A program made the position numbers and the translations under genes. From the NCBI GenBank assembly GCA_014523485.1, contig JAATVK010000254.1:1-10713 (forward strand): a stretch of DNA of 10,713 nucleotides, given 5' to 3'. This document shows, one piece after another, positions 1 to 6,519 of the stretch. Source of the stretch: Nitrososphaerales archaeon TH5894 (GTDB lineage: Archaea; Thermoproteota; Nitrososphaeria; Nitrososphaerales; Nitrososphaeraceae). Position 1 is the stretch's first letter, and the number at the start of each line of letters is the position of its first letter. The notes beneath the pieces are model-generated. The model was not told where the DNA came from. It saw only the letters and a program-made list of their open reading frames with translations, and made no database searches.

Positions 1-7
1 ATATTTT

Positions 8-715
8 TTATAATATGCCTTCCTTAGTTATCCTAAATACCGTACTATCATTCATGAAGGGTTGAAGAAAGGAGACCTTGTAGATATTATTGGATATACT
101 TAAAATCTCGAATTTTAATTTAAGATGAATCGAAAGAGATACAGATTTTCCCATAAACTCTCGTTGCAATTTTATATTTTTTTTATGTACTTCAGTGTTG
201 TTTATGGTTTTGTAAACACCATTTTCGTATATTATATTTCTAACCATATTAGTCGTCACTATAGCACAATTATTATTTATTGCATTATGTGCTAATTCGT
301 GTAAAAATTTCATCAAAATTAAATGCCGAGATATGTTTTTGGTCTCTAGAGATATGAGGGAAGTAAGAGTATCAATAATTACTAATTTTGGTTTTATCTC
401 ATAAATTTTTTTAATTGCTTCAAATTGATCTTTAATAGAATATGGTCTTATGTAATGTATATTATAGAGTATTTTATCTAGATTATGGTCATCCGTTATA
501 TCAAGAATTCTTTCTGGTCTAAAATTGCCGGAGGTATCGATAAAAATTAATTTCACATCTTTGTACTTTTTAAGCGCATTTGCACAAATACTAAAACAAA
601 ATTGAGATTTGCCTGAACCACTTTCTCCAAAGATATTAGTTATGATTCCTGTACGAATTCCTCCACGAAGAAATCTATCTAGATTGGAAGACCCTGTAGA
701 AATAAAACTCAACAA
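8..715 (-). CDS. radB: RadB-like RecA/Rad51-family ATPase
   Basis: A 235-residue single-domain RecA-fold ATPase, probably a recombination mediator or RadA paralogue acting in DNA repair. The N-terminus (ISTGSSNLDRFLRGGI) is typical of the RadA/RadB core. The Walker A P-loop GESGSGKS is at residues 30-37 and a Walker B strand, LVIID, at 111-115. There is no N-terminal helix-hairpin-helix domain, and the length matches RadB rather than full RadA (about 320 residues). The in-frame stop TAA at 722-724 lies just upstream and the first internal ATG comes after the Walker B motif, so translation must begin at a non-ATG codon. TTG at 715 or 712 is best. The gene is divergent from the Sm-like gene, with a 74-base shared promoter region. 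It could instead be another RecA-superfamily paralogue, since RadB is best known from Euryarchaeota. The family call is firm; the RadB label is likely. Confidence 0.82.
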   Translation of the reverse strand: MLSFISTGSSNLDRFLRGGIRTGIITNIFGESGSGKSQFCFSICANALKKYKDVKLIFIDTSGNFRPERILDITDDHNLDKILYNIHYIRPYSIKDQFEAIKKIYEIKPKLVIIDTLTSLISLETKNISRHLILMKFLHELAHNAINNNCAIVTTNMVRNIIYENGVYKTINNTEVHKKNIKLQREFMGKSVSLSIHLKLKFEILSISNNIYKVSFLQPFMNDSTVFRITKEGIL

Positions 716-789
716 AGAATATTAAAAATTATTGTTATAATTATTTAACCATAAAGGAACCTTTTTATTCTGCTATATGTGAAAATGAA
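716..789. promoter_or_regulatory. Divergent promoter region, radB / Sm-like gene
   Basis: This 74-base AT-rich spacer separates two divergent TTG-start genes. On the minus strand, TTAAATAATTATAA (plus coordinates about 735-748) lies 20-33 bases before the radB start, the right place for a TATA box serving a leaderless or nearly leaderless transcript. On the plus strand, CTTTTTATT (about 761-769) is 21-29 bases before the Sm-gene start. No Shine-Dalgarno-like sequence precedes either gene. These are positional inferences only. Confidence 0.4.
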
Positions 790-1065
790 TTGCAAAGTGA
801 TATATTGACATTGTCAGCTAATTCTAGTTCTCAACAACCAAAGAGACCATTAACTTTATTGCAGAAATCTCTTAACCAGCGGGTAGCAGTGAGATTAAAA
901 AGTGAAATTGAATACAAAGGAGTCATGAGTAATGTAGATTCTTACATGAATCTTATTCTGGTTAATGCTGAGGAATATCTGGGTTCAGACTTGCTGGCAA
1001 ATTATGGAAAGGTTGTTATTCGGGGAAATAATGTACTTTTTATAAGATTAATAAAAGATTTTTAA
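790..1065 (+). CDS. Sm-like (LSm) archaeal RNA-binding protein
   Basis: A 91-residue Sm/LSm protein, expected to form a heptameric ring that binds U-rich RNA. The Sm1 motif spans about residues 32-63 (VAVRLKSEIEYKGVMSNVD then SYMNLIL), with the conserved Asp50 and the Met-Asn pair at 53-54 that lines the RNA pocket. The Sm2 motif is KVVIRGNNVLFIRL at about 74-87. A roughly 20-residue polar N-terminal tail precedes the first helix. The start is TTG at 790. The frame is open upstream to 703 but contains no ATG, GTG or TTG there, and the nearby ATG at 785 is in another frame that stops within eight codons. TTG at 805 or 811 would shorten the tail without touching the fold. metK follows after 23 bases, suggesting co-transcription. 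Confidence 0.9.
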   Translation: MQSDILTLSANSSSQQPKRPLTLLQKSLNQRVAVRLKSEIEYKGVMSNVDSYMNLILVNAEEYLGSDLLANYGKVVIRGNNVLFIRLIKDF

Positions 1066-1088
1066 TTTCAGGTTATAGCCTTTAAGAA

Positions 1089-2231
1089 ATGGTTTCTAAA
1101 TATTTATTTAGCTCTGAAAGTGTAACAGAGGGTCACCCCGATAAAATATGTGATCAAATTTCTGATTCGCTACTAGATGAATTTTTGTCATGTGATATTA
1201 ATTCTAGAGTAGCAATTGAATCATTAACGACTACGGGAACTGTTTTTGTTGCAGGAGAGGTTACATCTAATTGTTCTGTAGATATCCAAAAAGTAGTTAG
1301 AAATACTATAAGGGAGATAGGTTATACTCGAGCAGATTTTGGATTTGACTGTAATACCTGTGCAGTTTTTACGTCTATCCATGAACAAAGTGATGATATT
1401 TCTCTTGGAGTAAGTCCGACGGAATTAAAAGATCAAGGTGCAGGGGATCAAGGATTGGTTTTTGGCTATGCTACCGAAGAAACTCCAGAACTTATGCCGT
1501 TACCAATAATCATGGCTCACAAACTTTGTATGAAATTAAGTGAGGTGAGGAAAAGAAAAGAATTAGATTGGGTAAGGCCAGATGGAAAATCTCAGGTTTC
1601 TGTAGTATATGAAGATTGTATTCCTAAACGAATTGATACAGTAGTTCTCTCTACTCAACATTCTCCTGAAATAGAACTAGGTCAGTTACGGGAGGAAATA
1701 ATCAACAAGGTTATCAGACCCACCTGTGCTGAATGGATTAATAGTCAAACCAGATTTATCATTAATCCAACAGGAAGGTTTGTCTTAGGAGGTCCTTCGG
1801 CAGATACTGGTCTTACAGGAAGAAAGATAATTATAGATACATATGGTGGTATGGGGCGTCATGGAGGAGGGGCTTTTTCTGGCAAAGATCCTTCAAAGGT
1901 AGATCGCTCTGCATGCTATATGGCAAGATATATTGCAAAAAATATTGTGGCCGCAGAGTTAGCTCGAAAATGTGAAGTACAAATCGCATATGCTATCGGA
2001 GTGGCTGAACCTGTTTCAGTTATGGTTGATACATTTGGCACAGGTAGAATTGAAGAAGAGCAAATTGTAAATAGGGTAAAAAAGACCTTCGATATGCGTC
2101 CCTCGAAAATAATAGACACGTTATCATTAAAAAGACCTATATATAAAAAAACTGCTGCCTATGGTCATTTTGGGAGGAACGATCCCTCATTTTCTTGGGA
2201 AAAAACTGATAGAACGCATTTGTTAAAATAA
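1089..2231 (+). CDS. metK: S-adenosylmethionine synthetase, bacterial type
   Basis: Methionine adenosyltransferase, making SAM from methionine and ATP in the cytoplasm. The 380 residues follow the bacterial/eukaryotic three-domain MetK pattern, not the divergent archaeal MAT family. Visible motifs are [18 protein letters not shown] at about 9-26 (ATP/methionine site, with His16, Asp18 and Lys19), the loop signature [12 protein letters not shown] at 117-128, [14 protein letters not shown] at 234-247, and the P-loop-like [17 protein letters not shown] at 259-275. The C-terminus retains YGHFGR. Length is normal (E. coli MetK is about 384) and the frame is intact. The start is ATG at 1089 with no clear Shine-Dalgarno sequence, 23 bases after the Sm-like gene. 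SAM is consumed by corrin methyltransferases such as the CbiD encoded nearby, but MetK serves all cellular methylation. Confidence 0.97.
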   Translation: MVSKYLFSSESVTEGHPDKICDQISDSLLDEFLSCDINSRVAIESLTTTGTVFVAGEVTSNCSVDIQKVVRNTIREIGYTRADFGFDCNTCAVFTSIHEQSDDISLGVSPTELKDQGAGDQGLVFGYATEETPELMPLPIIMAHKLCMKLSEVRKRKELDWVRPDGKSQVSVVYEDCIPKRIDTVVLSTQHSPEIELGQLREEIINKVIRPTCAEWINSQTRFIINPTGRFVLGGPSADTGLTGRKIIIDTYGGMGRHGGGAFSGKDPSKVDRSACYMARYIAKNIVAAELARKCEVQIAYAIGVAEPVSVMVDTFGTGRIEEEQIVNRVKKTFDMRPSKIIDTLSLKRPIYKKTAAYGHFGRNDPSFSWEKTDRTHLLK

Positions 2232-2242
2232 TAGGTTTAATA

Positions 2243-2248
2243 TTTTTT
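2243..2248 (+). terminator. T-tract terminator candidate after metK
   Basis: A run of six T (TATTTTTTAC context) lies about a dozen bases after the metK stop, in the 58-base gap between the convergent metK and RIO2 genes. A second T6 run follows at 2293-2298. Archaeal RNA polymerase can terminate at oligo-T without a hairpin. The base composition is so AT-rich that this is only suggestive. Confidence 0.35.
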
Positions 2249-2289
2249 ACATTAAGTTAGAAGAATGTAAGACTGTAGAGATTTAATTA

Positions 2290-3165
2290 TTATTTTTTGA
2301 CCAAACTATTATAATATAAATCTTCATCTATGCTTAAGTCAAATTTTCGTCTAAAATATCGTATTACATTATGTAAATCTCTTCGAATAAGGAATTCTGC
2401 ATTTGGATGGTCTAAAGTAACTGCTTGAGGCCAGTCGATTATCAAAATATCATTATTTTCGTCCAAAAGAATATTATATTCACTTAAATCGCCATTAATG
2501 ATATTTTCGTTATACGCGAGTCGTATTTGTTCGAATACTTTATAAAAAATTTCTTTAGGATTATGTAAATTTCTAATTTCTATTAAACGTAATCCATTTA
2601 TCCTATCCATTACTATGGAATGCATAGATCTGAAGTAAGGTGTAGCAATATTCATTTTGGTCGATTTTAATTTGATTAAAAAATCATATTCTCTTTTAGC
2701 TGCTTCGATATTTATTAATAACCAGTTGTTGACATTTTTATTTTTTTCAAGAGACCTTTTTCGCTTAGTATCTGTAAAACTTATTCTACCTATTCTAAAG
2801 AATTTAACAGCTCTTCGTTGGTGAATTTCTGATATAGCTTCTACTACATCAGATTCTTTGCCAATTCCCAATGAATTGCCAATTCCTATTATTATTCCTG
2901 ACTCCACCAAGAGTTTCAAAGCAAATACGTCTAACCCTGCTGTAAGTAATTTAAAACCTTTTTCTGTTTTAAATATTAATTTTAATTTTAATAAATTTTC
3001 TAGCGCATACTCCACTCGATCTTTATGTAAATTCGAATAAGAAAGAATGTTATGATTATTTATAATTTCATGATGTTTAATAGAAGAAACAAATACTTTC
3101 AGAACTCTATATTCCAGGGTCTCTAATTGTTTTACTACACGTGCAGAATCTTTTAGTGAAGGCAA
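2290..3165 (-). CDS. rio2: RIO2-type atypical serine/threonine protein kinase
   Basis: A 291-residue RIO2 kinase/ATPase, by family knowledge a factor in late small-ribosomal-subunit maturation. Residues about 1-85 form the RIO2-specific N-terminal winged helix. The RIO domain follows: a glycine-rich loop GIGKESDV (100-107), catalytic lysine in VKFF (Lys121), catalytic loop NGDLSEYN (224-231, with Asp226 and Asn231), and metal-binding IIDWPQA (Asp244). The C-terminal RRDLHNVIRYFRRKF helix matches archaeal RIO2. The usual His before GDL is Asn here (Asn224). The start is TTG at 3165: an in-frame TGA lies three codons upstream, and the next ATG (residue 171) is inside the kinase domain. The gene is convergent with metK and divergent from cbiD. 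I am very sure of the family. Confidence 0.93.
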   Translation of the reverse strand: MPSLKDSARVVKQLETLEYRVLKVFVSSIKHHEIINNHNILSYSNLHKDRVEYALENLLKLKLIFKTEKGFKLLTAGLDVFALKLLVESGIIIGIGNSLGIGKESDVVEAISEIHQRRAVKFFRIGRISFTDTKRKRSLEKNKNVNNWLLINIEAAKREYDFLIKLKSTKMNIATPYFRSMHSIVMDRINGLRLIEIRNLHNPKEIFYKVFEQIRLAYNENIINGDLSEYNILLDENNDILIIDWPQAVTLDHPNAEFLIRRDLHNVIRYFRRKFDLSIDEDLYYNSLVKK

Positions 3166-3204
3166 TTCTTTTCACAATATCTTAATTATCTGTGAAATTT
3201 CATC

Positions 3205-3220
3205 ATCTTTATATAAAGAT
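3205..3220 (-). promoter_or_regulatory. Palindromic TATA box, probable RIO2 promoter
   Basis: ATCTTTATATAAAGAT is a perfect 16-base palindrome containing TTTATATAAA, an excellent archaeal TATA box. Its centre is about 47 bases upstream of the RIO2 TTG, giving a likely short leader of about 20 bases. Because it is symmetrical it could direct transcription either way, but it is about 135 bases from the cbiD start. Confidence 0.5.
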
Positions 3221-3308
3221 TTCAAATTTGTTTCTTTTGTTAGAATATAATTGCATACTTTATTATTAGTAAATTACTGTAATATTTTAAATAGACAAAA
3301 TTTATAGC

Positions 3309-3320
3309 ATAAATATAAAA
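3309..3320 (+). promoter_or_regulatory. TATA-like element upstream of cbiD
   Basis: ATAAATATAAAA lies 27-38 bases before the preferred cbiD start at 3347, a spacing that would place transcription initiation at or just before the AGGAG-containing ribosome-binding site. TTTATA at 3301-3306 is an alternative. The call rests on position and composition only. Confidence 0.35.
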
Positions 3321-3335
3321 TAATGTTAGCAATCC

Positions 3336-3341
3336 GAGGAG
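3336..3341 (+). promoter_or_regulatory. Ribosome-binding site deciding the cbiD start
   Basis: GAGGAG, containing AGGAG complementary to the CCUCC end of archaeal 16S rRNA, ends five bases before ATG at 3347. It falls inside the reading frame that opens at ATG 3323, and so argues for 3347 as the start. Confidence 0.5.
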
Positions 3342-3346
3342 ATAAT

Positions 3347-4543
3347 ATGAGTAATGAATCTAATCTGAAAGTCGATAAAAGTACCGCTGAGGATGAGGAT
3401 CTTAAATTGGCAGAAATCGAAGGAGAAGCAGAGCTTTCATTAGAAATCATAGAAAAACGTAGAAAAGGACTCTTAAGAACGGGATTTACAACAGGTTCTT
3501 CTGCTACTGCGGCGACTAAAGCAGCGTTATTAGCACTAATTTCATCCCAAATATATAATACAATAGAAATTGCCCTCCCAAAAGGTAAAATTGTAAAACT
3601 AAAAATTGCATGGACAAGATATTCTCCAAGTACACAATCAGTAACTAGTGCAGTAATAAAAGATGCTGGTGATGATCCTGACGTAACACATGGAGCTGAA
3701 ATATGCTCTACCGTATCTTTGACCACTGAAAAAGGTCGCGTTGAGATAGACGGCGGACTAGGAGTAGGACGGGTTACTCGTCCAGGACTTGGATTGGAAA
3801 TAGGTCGTGCTGCAATTAATCCTGTTCCAAAAAAAATGATAGAACAAATGATTTTCGATTCAGCAAAAGCTATACTCACACACAAAGGCATTAAGGTTAT
3901 TATTTCTGTGCCAGACGGCATCGAATTAGCAAAAAAAACAGATAATCCAAGATTAGGTATAATAGGAGGAATTTCAATTTTAGGAACGACAGGAATAGTA
4001 TTTCCTTATTCTACCGCTTCATTTGCAGCATCTATTAGACAAAGTTTAGATGTTGCCATATCACTCGGCACAGATGTAGTGGTATTGACAACGGGTGGAA
4101 GAAGTGAAGATTATATTAAAAATCTTCACAAATATCTTCCCGATTTTGCATTTGTTCAAATGGGTGATTTCTCTGGATATTCAATTAAACAGTGTTCAAA
4201 TAGAAACATAAAAAAAATTATTATAGCTGGATTTATCGGAAAGTTGACTAAAATGGCTATGGGAATAAAACAAACTCATGTACGGGGTTCCCATGTTAGT
4301 ATGGATTATATGGCTAATTTAGCATCTTTGTGTACAACTTCAAAAAATATCATTAACGACATAAGGAAAGCCAATACCGCAAGACATGTATCTGAAATAA
4401 TAATTCAAAACAATGTCGAAAATTTTTTCGATTTACTGTGCGAAAGAGTTTATCTAGAAATGTATAATCATTCAAATAAATTAATGGAAATTGAGGTTGT
4501 TATGTTTGGTTTTGACGGGAAAGTATTAGGCAAATATCCATGA
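3347..4543 (+). CDS. cbiD: Cobalt-precorrin-5B (C1)-methyltransferase CbiD
   Basis: CbiD methylates C1 of cobalt-precorrin-5B with SAM, yielding cobalt-precorrin-6A in anaerobic cobalamin synthesis. Numbered from ATG 3347 (398 residues), the signatures are RTGFTTGSSATAATKAA (44-60), KDAGDDPDVTHG (105-116), GGLGVGRVTRPGL (136-148), PRLGIIGGISILGTTG (201-216) and GFIGKLTKMAMG (295-306). About 40 mostly acidic, probably disordered residues precede the usual start of the fold at LLRTGFTTG. I prefer 3347 to ATG 3323 because an AGGAG site sits five bases ahead of it. It is the first B12 gene of the plus-strand block, separated by 156 bases from cbiG, with a T6 run at 4551-4556 that may end or attenuate its transcript. 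It is intact. Confidence 0.95.
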   Translation: MSNESNLKVDKSTAEDEDLKLAEIEGEAELSLEIIEKRRKGLLRTGFTTGSSATAATKAALLALISSQIYNTIEIALPKGKIVKLKIAWTRYSPSTQSVTSAVIKDAGDDPDVTHGAEICSTVSLTTEKGRVEIDGGLGVGRVTRPGLGLEIGRAAINPVPKKMIEQMIFDSAKAILTHKGIKVIISVPDGIELAKKTDNPRLGIIGGISILGTTGIVFPYSTASFAASIRQSLDVAISLGTDVVVLTTGGRSEDYIKNLHKYLPDFAFVQMGDFSGYSIKQCSNRNIKKIIIAGFIGKLTKMAMGIKQTHVRGSHVSMDYMANLASLCTTSKNIINDIRKANTARHVSEIIIQNNVENFFDLLCERVYLEMYNHSNKLMEIEVVMFGFDGKVLGKYP

Positions 4544-4550
4544 TAATTAA

Positions 4551-4556
4551 TTTTTT
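4551..4556 (+). terminator. T-tract after cbiD
   Basis: A run of six T starts eight bases after the cbiD stop (TTAATTTTTTAAAT). It may be a weak intrinsic terminator separating cbiD from the cbiG-cbiX-cbiC unit. The evidence is composition only. Confidence 0.3.
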
Positions 4557-4592
4557 AAATATAAATACTTAAACAGATATTTTCTATCCAAG

Positions 4593-4655
4593 ATTTATTT
4601 ATTATGTTTTAAAGATTGAGGATATATTATTAGTTAATCAGAAATTTATTTATTA
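4593..4655 (+). repeat. 12-base direct repeat upstream of cbiG
   Basis: ATTTATTTATTA occurs at 4593-4604 and again at 4644-4655, start to start 51 bases apart, in the 156-base cbiD-cbiG gap. The second copy runs into TTAAAATATG (4653-4662), a plausible TATA region about 40 bases before the cbiG start. In so AT-rich a spacer, chance is a serious explanation. Nothing else is visible in this gap. Confidence 0.3.
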
Positions 4656-4699
4656 AAATATGCAAAGAATTAATTTTGACTAATTAATAACCAAAAGAG

Positions 4700-5767
4700 T
4701 TGAAGGATAAAATTGCAGTTATCGCCATAACAAAAAACGGTATAACAATAGCTGGAGTTATCAAAAAATACATTACTAATGCCGAGATATATGTTCCTAA
4801 CAAATTTTATAATGAGGATTCTACTATTATTTGGTTTAAAGAACCTACTCAAAAAAAAATCTCAGATCTTTTTAATTCGTATGATGCTTTAATTTGTATT
4901 TTTTCTTTAGGGGCGGTAGTAAGATTAATTTCTAATCTTCTGAAGGATAAGAAAACTGACCCTGCTATTTTAGTTATCGATGATAAAGCAACGTTTGTTA
5001 TTAGTGCTCTTTCTGGACATTTAGGTGGAGCCAATGCTTTATCCAGATATATTGCTGATTCTTTAAAGTCAATACCTGTAATAACTACTGCTGCCGATGT
5101 AAATAAAACCATTAGTGTAGATTTAATTGGTAACGAATTAGGTTGGATTATAGATAACTATGAGAATGTTACGAAAGTAAGTGCACATATGGTTAATGAA
5201 GAAAAAATAGCAATCTTCCAAGATGTAGGTGAGCGTACATGGTGGGACAAAGAGAACCTTCCATCCAATGTTGTTATGGTCAAAGATCTTGAAAATATCA
5301 AAGATAATTTATATAAAGGAGGGATAATTATCTCCGATAAAATAATTACAGATAATGTAATTCTTTCGAAATCAGTAATATATAGACCTAAAACTTTAGT
5401 AATTGGTATAGGCATACATTGGGATACTTCAAAGGATGATATTCTAAATGGGGTTAAGGCTATTTTCGAGAAAAATGGTTTGAGCTTTGCATCAATCAAA
5501 AGTCTTTCTTCTATTAAAAAGAAAATCCGGGTCAAGGGATTGGATGAATTCTCTAAAGAGCTTCAAATTCCTCTCTTTCTTTTTGAAAAAGAAGAACTTG
5601 AGAAAATTTCGGTCCCTAATCCTTCTGATACAGTTAAGAAATTTGAGGGAATTACTAGTGTTTCTGAAGCATCATCAATATTACATTCGCGAGGTACATT
5701 AATTATCCCAAAACAAAAATTTCCTCCTAATTTAACGATAGCAGTATGTAGGGTGAATTTTGCATGA
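4700..5767 (+). CDS. cbiG: Cobalt-precorrin-5A hydrolase CbiG
   Basis: CbiG opens the delta-lactone of cobalt-precorrin-5A and releases acetaldehyde to give cobalt-precorrin-5B, the step just before CbiD. The 355 residues match full-length family members. The N-terminal domain carries GAVVRLISNLLKDKKTDPAI (71-90) followed by ISALSGHLGGANALSRYIAD (101-120). A variable central region follows, then a CobE-like C-terminal domain from about residue 230 (VIGIGIHWDTSKDDI), ending with VSEASSIL and IIPKQKFPPNLTIAVCR. The usual charged GIGCRRG-like stretch is GIGIHWDT here. The start is TTG at 4700: an in-frame TAA at 4688-4690 excludes anything earlier, and the protein already begins neatly before its first strand. 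The stop overlaps the cbiX start by four bases (ATGA), implying translational coupling. Confidence 0.94.
   Translation: MKDKIAVIAITKNGITIAGVIKKYITNAEIYVPNKFYNEDSTIIWFKEPTQKKISDLFNSYDALICIFSLGAVVRLISNLLKDKKTDPAILVIDDKATFVISALSGHLGGANALSRYIADSLKSIPVITTAADVNKTISVDLIGNELGWIIDNYENVTKVSAHMVNEEKIAIFQDVGERTWWDKENLPSNVVMVKDLENIKDNLYKGGIIISDKIITDNVILSKSVIYRPKTLVIGIGIHWDTSKDDILNGVKAIFEKNGLSFASIKSLSSIKKKIRVKGLDEFSKELQIPLFLFEKEELEKISVPNPSDTVKKFEGITSVSEASSILHSRGTLIIPKQKFPPNLTIAVCRVNFA
5752..5756 (+). promoter_or_regulatory. Ribosome-binding site for cbiX inside the cbiG end
   Basis: GGTGA, complementary to the 16S rRNA 3' end, ends seven bases before the cbiX ATG at 5764. Together with the ATGA overlap it supports re-initiation by ribosomes leaving cbiG. 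Confidence 0.45.
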
Positions 5768-6519
5768 GAAAGGCCCTTTTGATTATAGATAGAGGAAGCC
5801 GAGAATTGGAAGTGCAAGATGAACTATTTAAAATAGCGAATGATGCTAAAGAAAAAGGAGGATATATATATTCAAATTTCTGTTTTCTGGAAGTGATACC
5901 TCCCTATATTGAAGAAGGAATTAGAAATTGTATCCAGGAAAATGTAGATTTGATAACGGTTATGCCTTATTTTCTTTATCCTGGAATGAAATTGAAAGAT
6001 GCCGTTCGGAAAACTGCAGCAATTTCTAAAGAGAAAGGAATCAAATTAGTTATTACAAAACCTCTTTGTTATTCAGAAGTTCTTAAATTCGTAATAATGG
6101 ATAGATTAACAAAATTAAAGTCCGATAATGATATTCAAATTAAAGATAACGAGTGCGATGTTCTGGTTATTGGTCATGGAAGCTCAGATAGAAGAGCAAC
6201 AGAGGCTTTTATTTTTACCATTAATGCTATAAAACACTCTTATAGAAATGTTGATTATTGTTTTCTAGAATTAGCACGACCAACTATACAAGACGGTATT
6301 AACTGTATTATCAAAAAAAATCCAAGAATTCTCTTAATAATGCCTTATTTTTTACATAAAGGTATACATATTAAACAAGATGTAATTAACGAACTTAAAA
6401 ATGCATTAAAAGGCCATTCTTTTTCTAATATTTTTATTGCAGATCATATTGGAGTTGATGATAAAATGGTAAATCTTATTTTGCACCGAGCAAACGAAGT
6501 TGAAAAAAAGGTTGTTTAA
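5764..6519 (+). CDS. cbiX: Sirohydrochlorin cobaltochelatase CbiX, tandem two-domain form
   Basis: CbiX inserts cobalt into sirohydrochlorin, the entry step of early-cobalt B12 synthesis. The 251 residues hold two CbiX/SirB-type domains, about 1-120 and 130-250, unlike the single-domain (about 130 residues) homodimeric archaeal CbiX-S. Domain 2 keeps the expected metal-site histidines: GHGSSDRR (His138) and MPYFLHKGIHIKQDV (His202). At the matching places, domain 1 has IIDRGSRE (Arg10) and MPYFLYPGMKLKDAV (Lys76), so it probably cannot bind cobalt in the same way and may be structural. Both copies keep FLE followed by a Pro and an acidic-Gly-Ile turn (41-53 and 167-179). The ATG at 5764 overlaps the cbiG stop and has a GGTGA site. 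CbiX/SirB relatives can use Fe or Ni, but the B12 neighbours favour cobalt. Confidence 0.9.
   Translation: MRKALLIIDRGSRELEVQDELFKIANDAKEKGGYIYSNFCFLEVIPPYIEEGIRNCIQENVDLITVMPYFLYPGMKLKDAVRKTAAISKEKGIKLVITKPLCYSEVLKFVIMDRLTKLKSDNDIQIKDNECDVLVIGHGSSDRRATEAFIFTINAIKHSYRNVDYCFLELARPTIQDGINCIIKKNPRILLIMPYFLHKGIHIKQDVINELKNALKGHSFSNIFIADHIGVDDKMVNLILHRANEVEKKVV

Noticed and set aside
1916..2119. Minus-strand open frame inside metK, and similar antisense frames at 3274-3921, 4849-5535, 6406-6703 and 6742-6987
   Set aside because: They lie wholly or mostly opposite well-conserved genes and show no recognisable motif, so they are shadows of the real coding frames.
3166..3346. Cobalamin riboswitch before cbiD
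   Set aside because: No B12-box-like conserved core or GC-containing stem set is visible, the spacer is too AT-rich and short, and such riboswitches are essentially bacterial.
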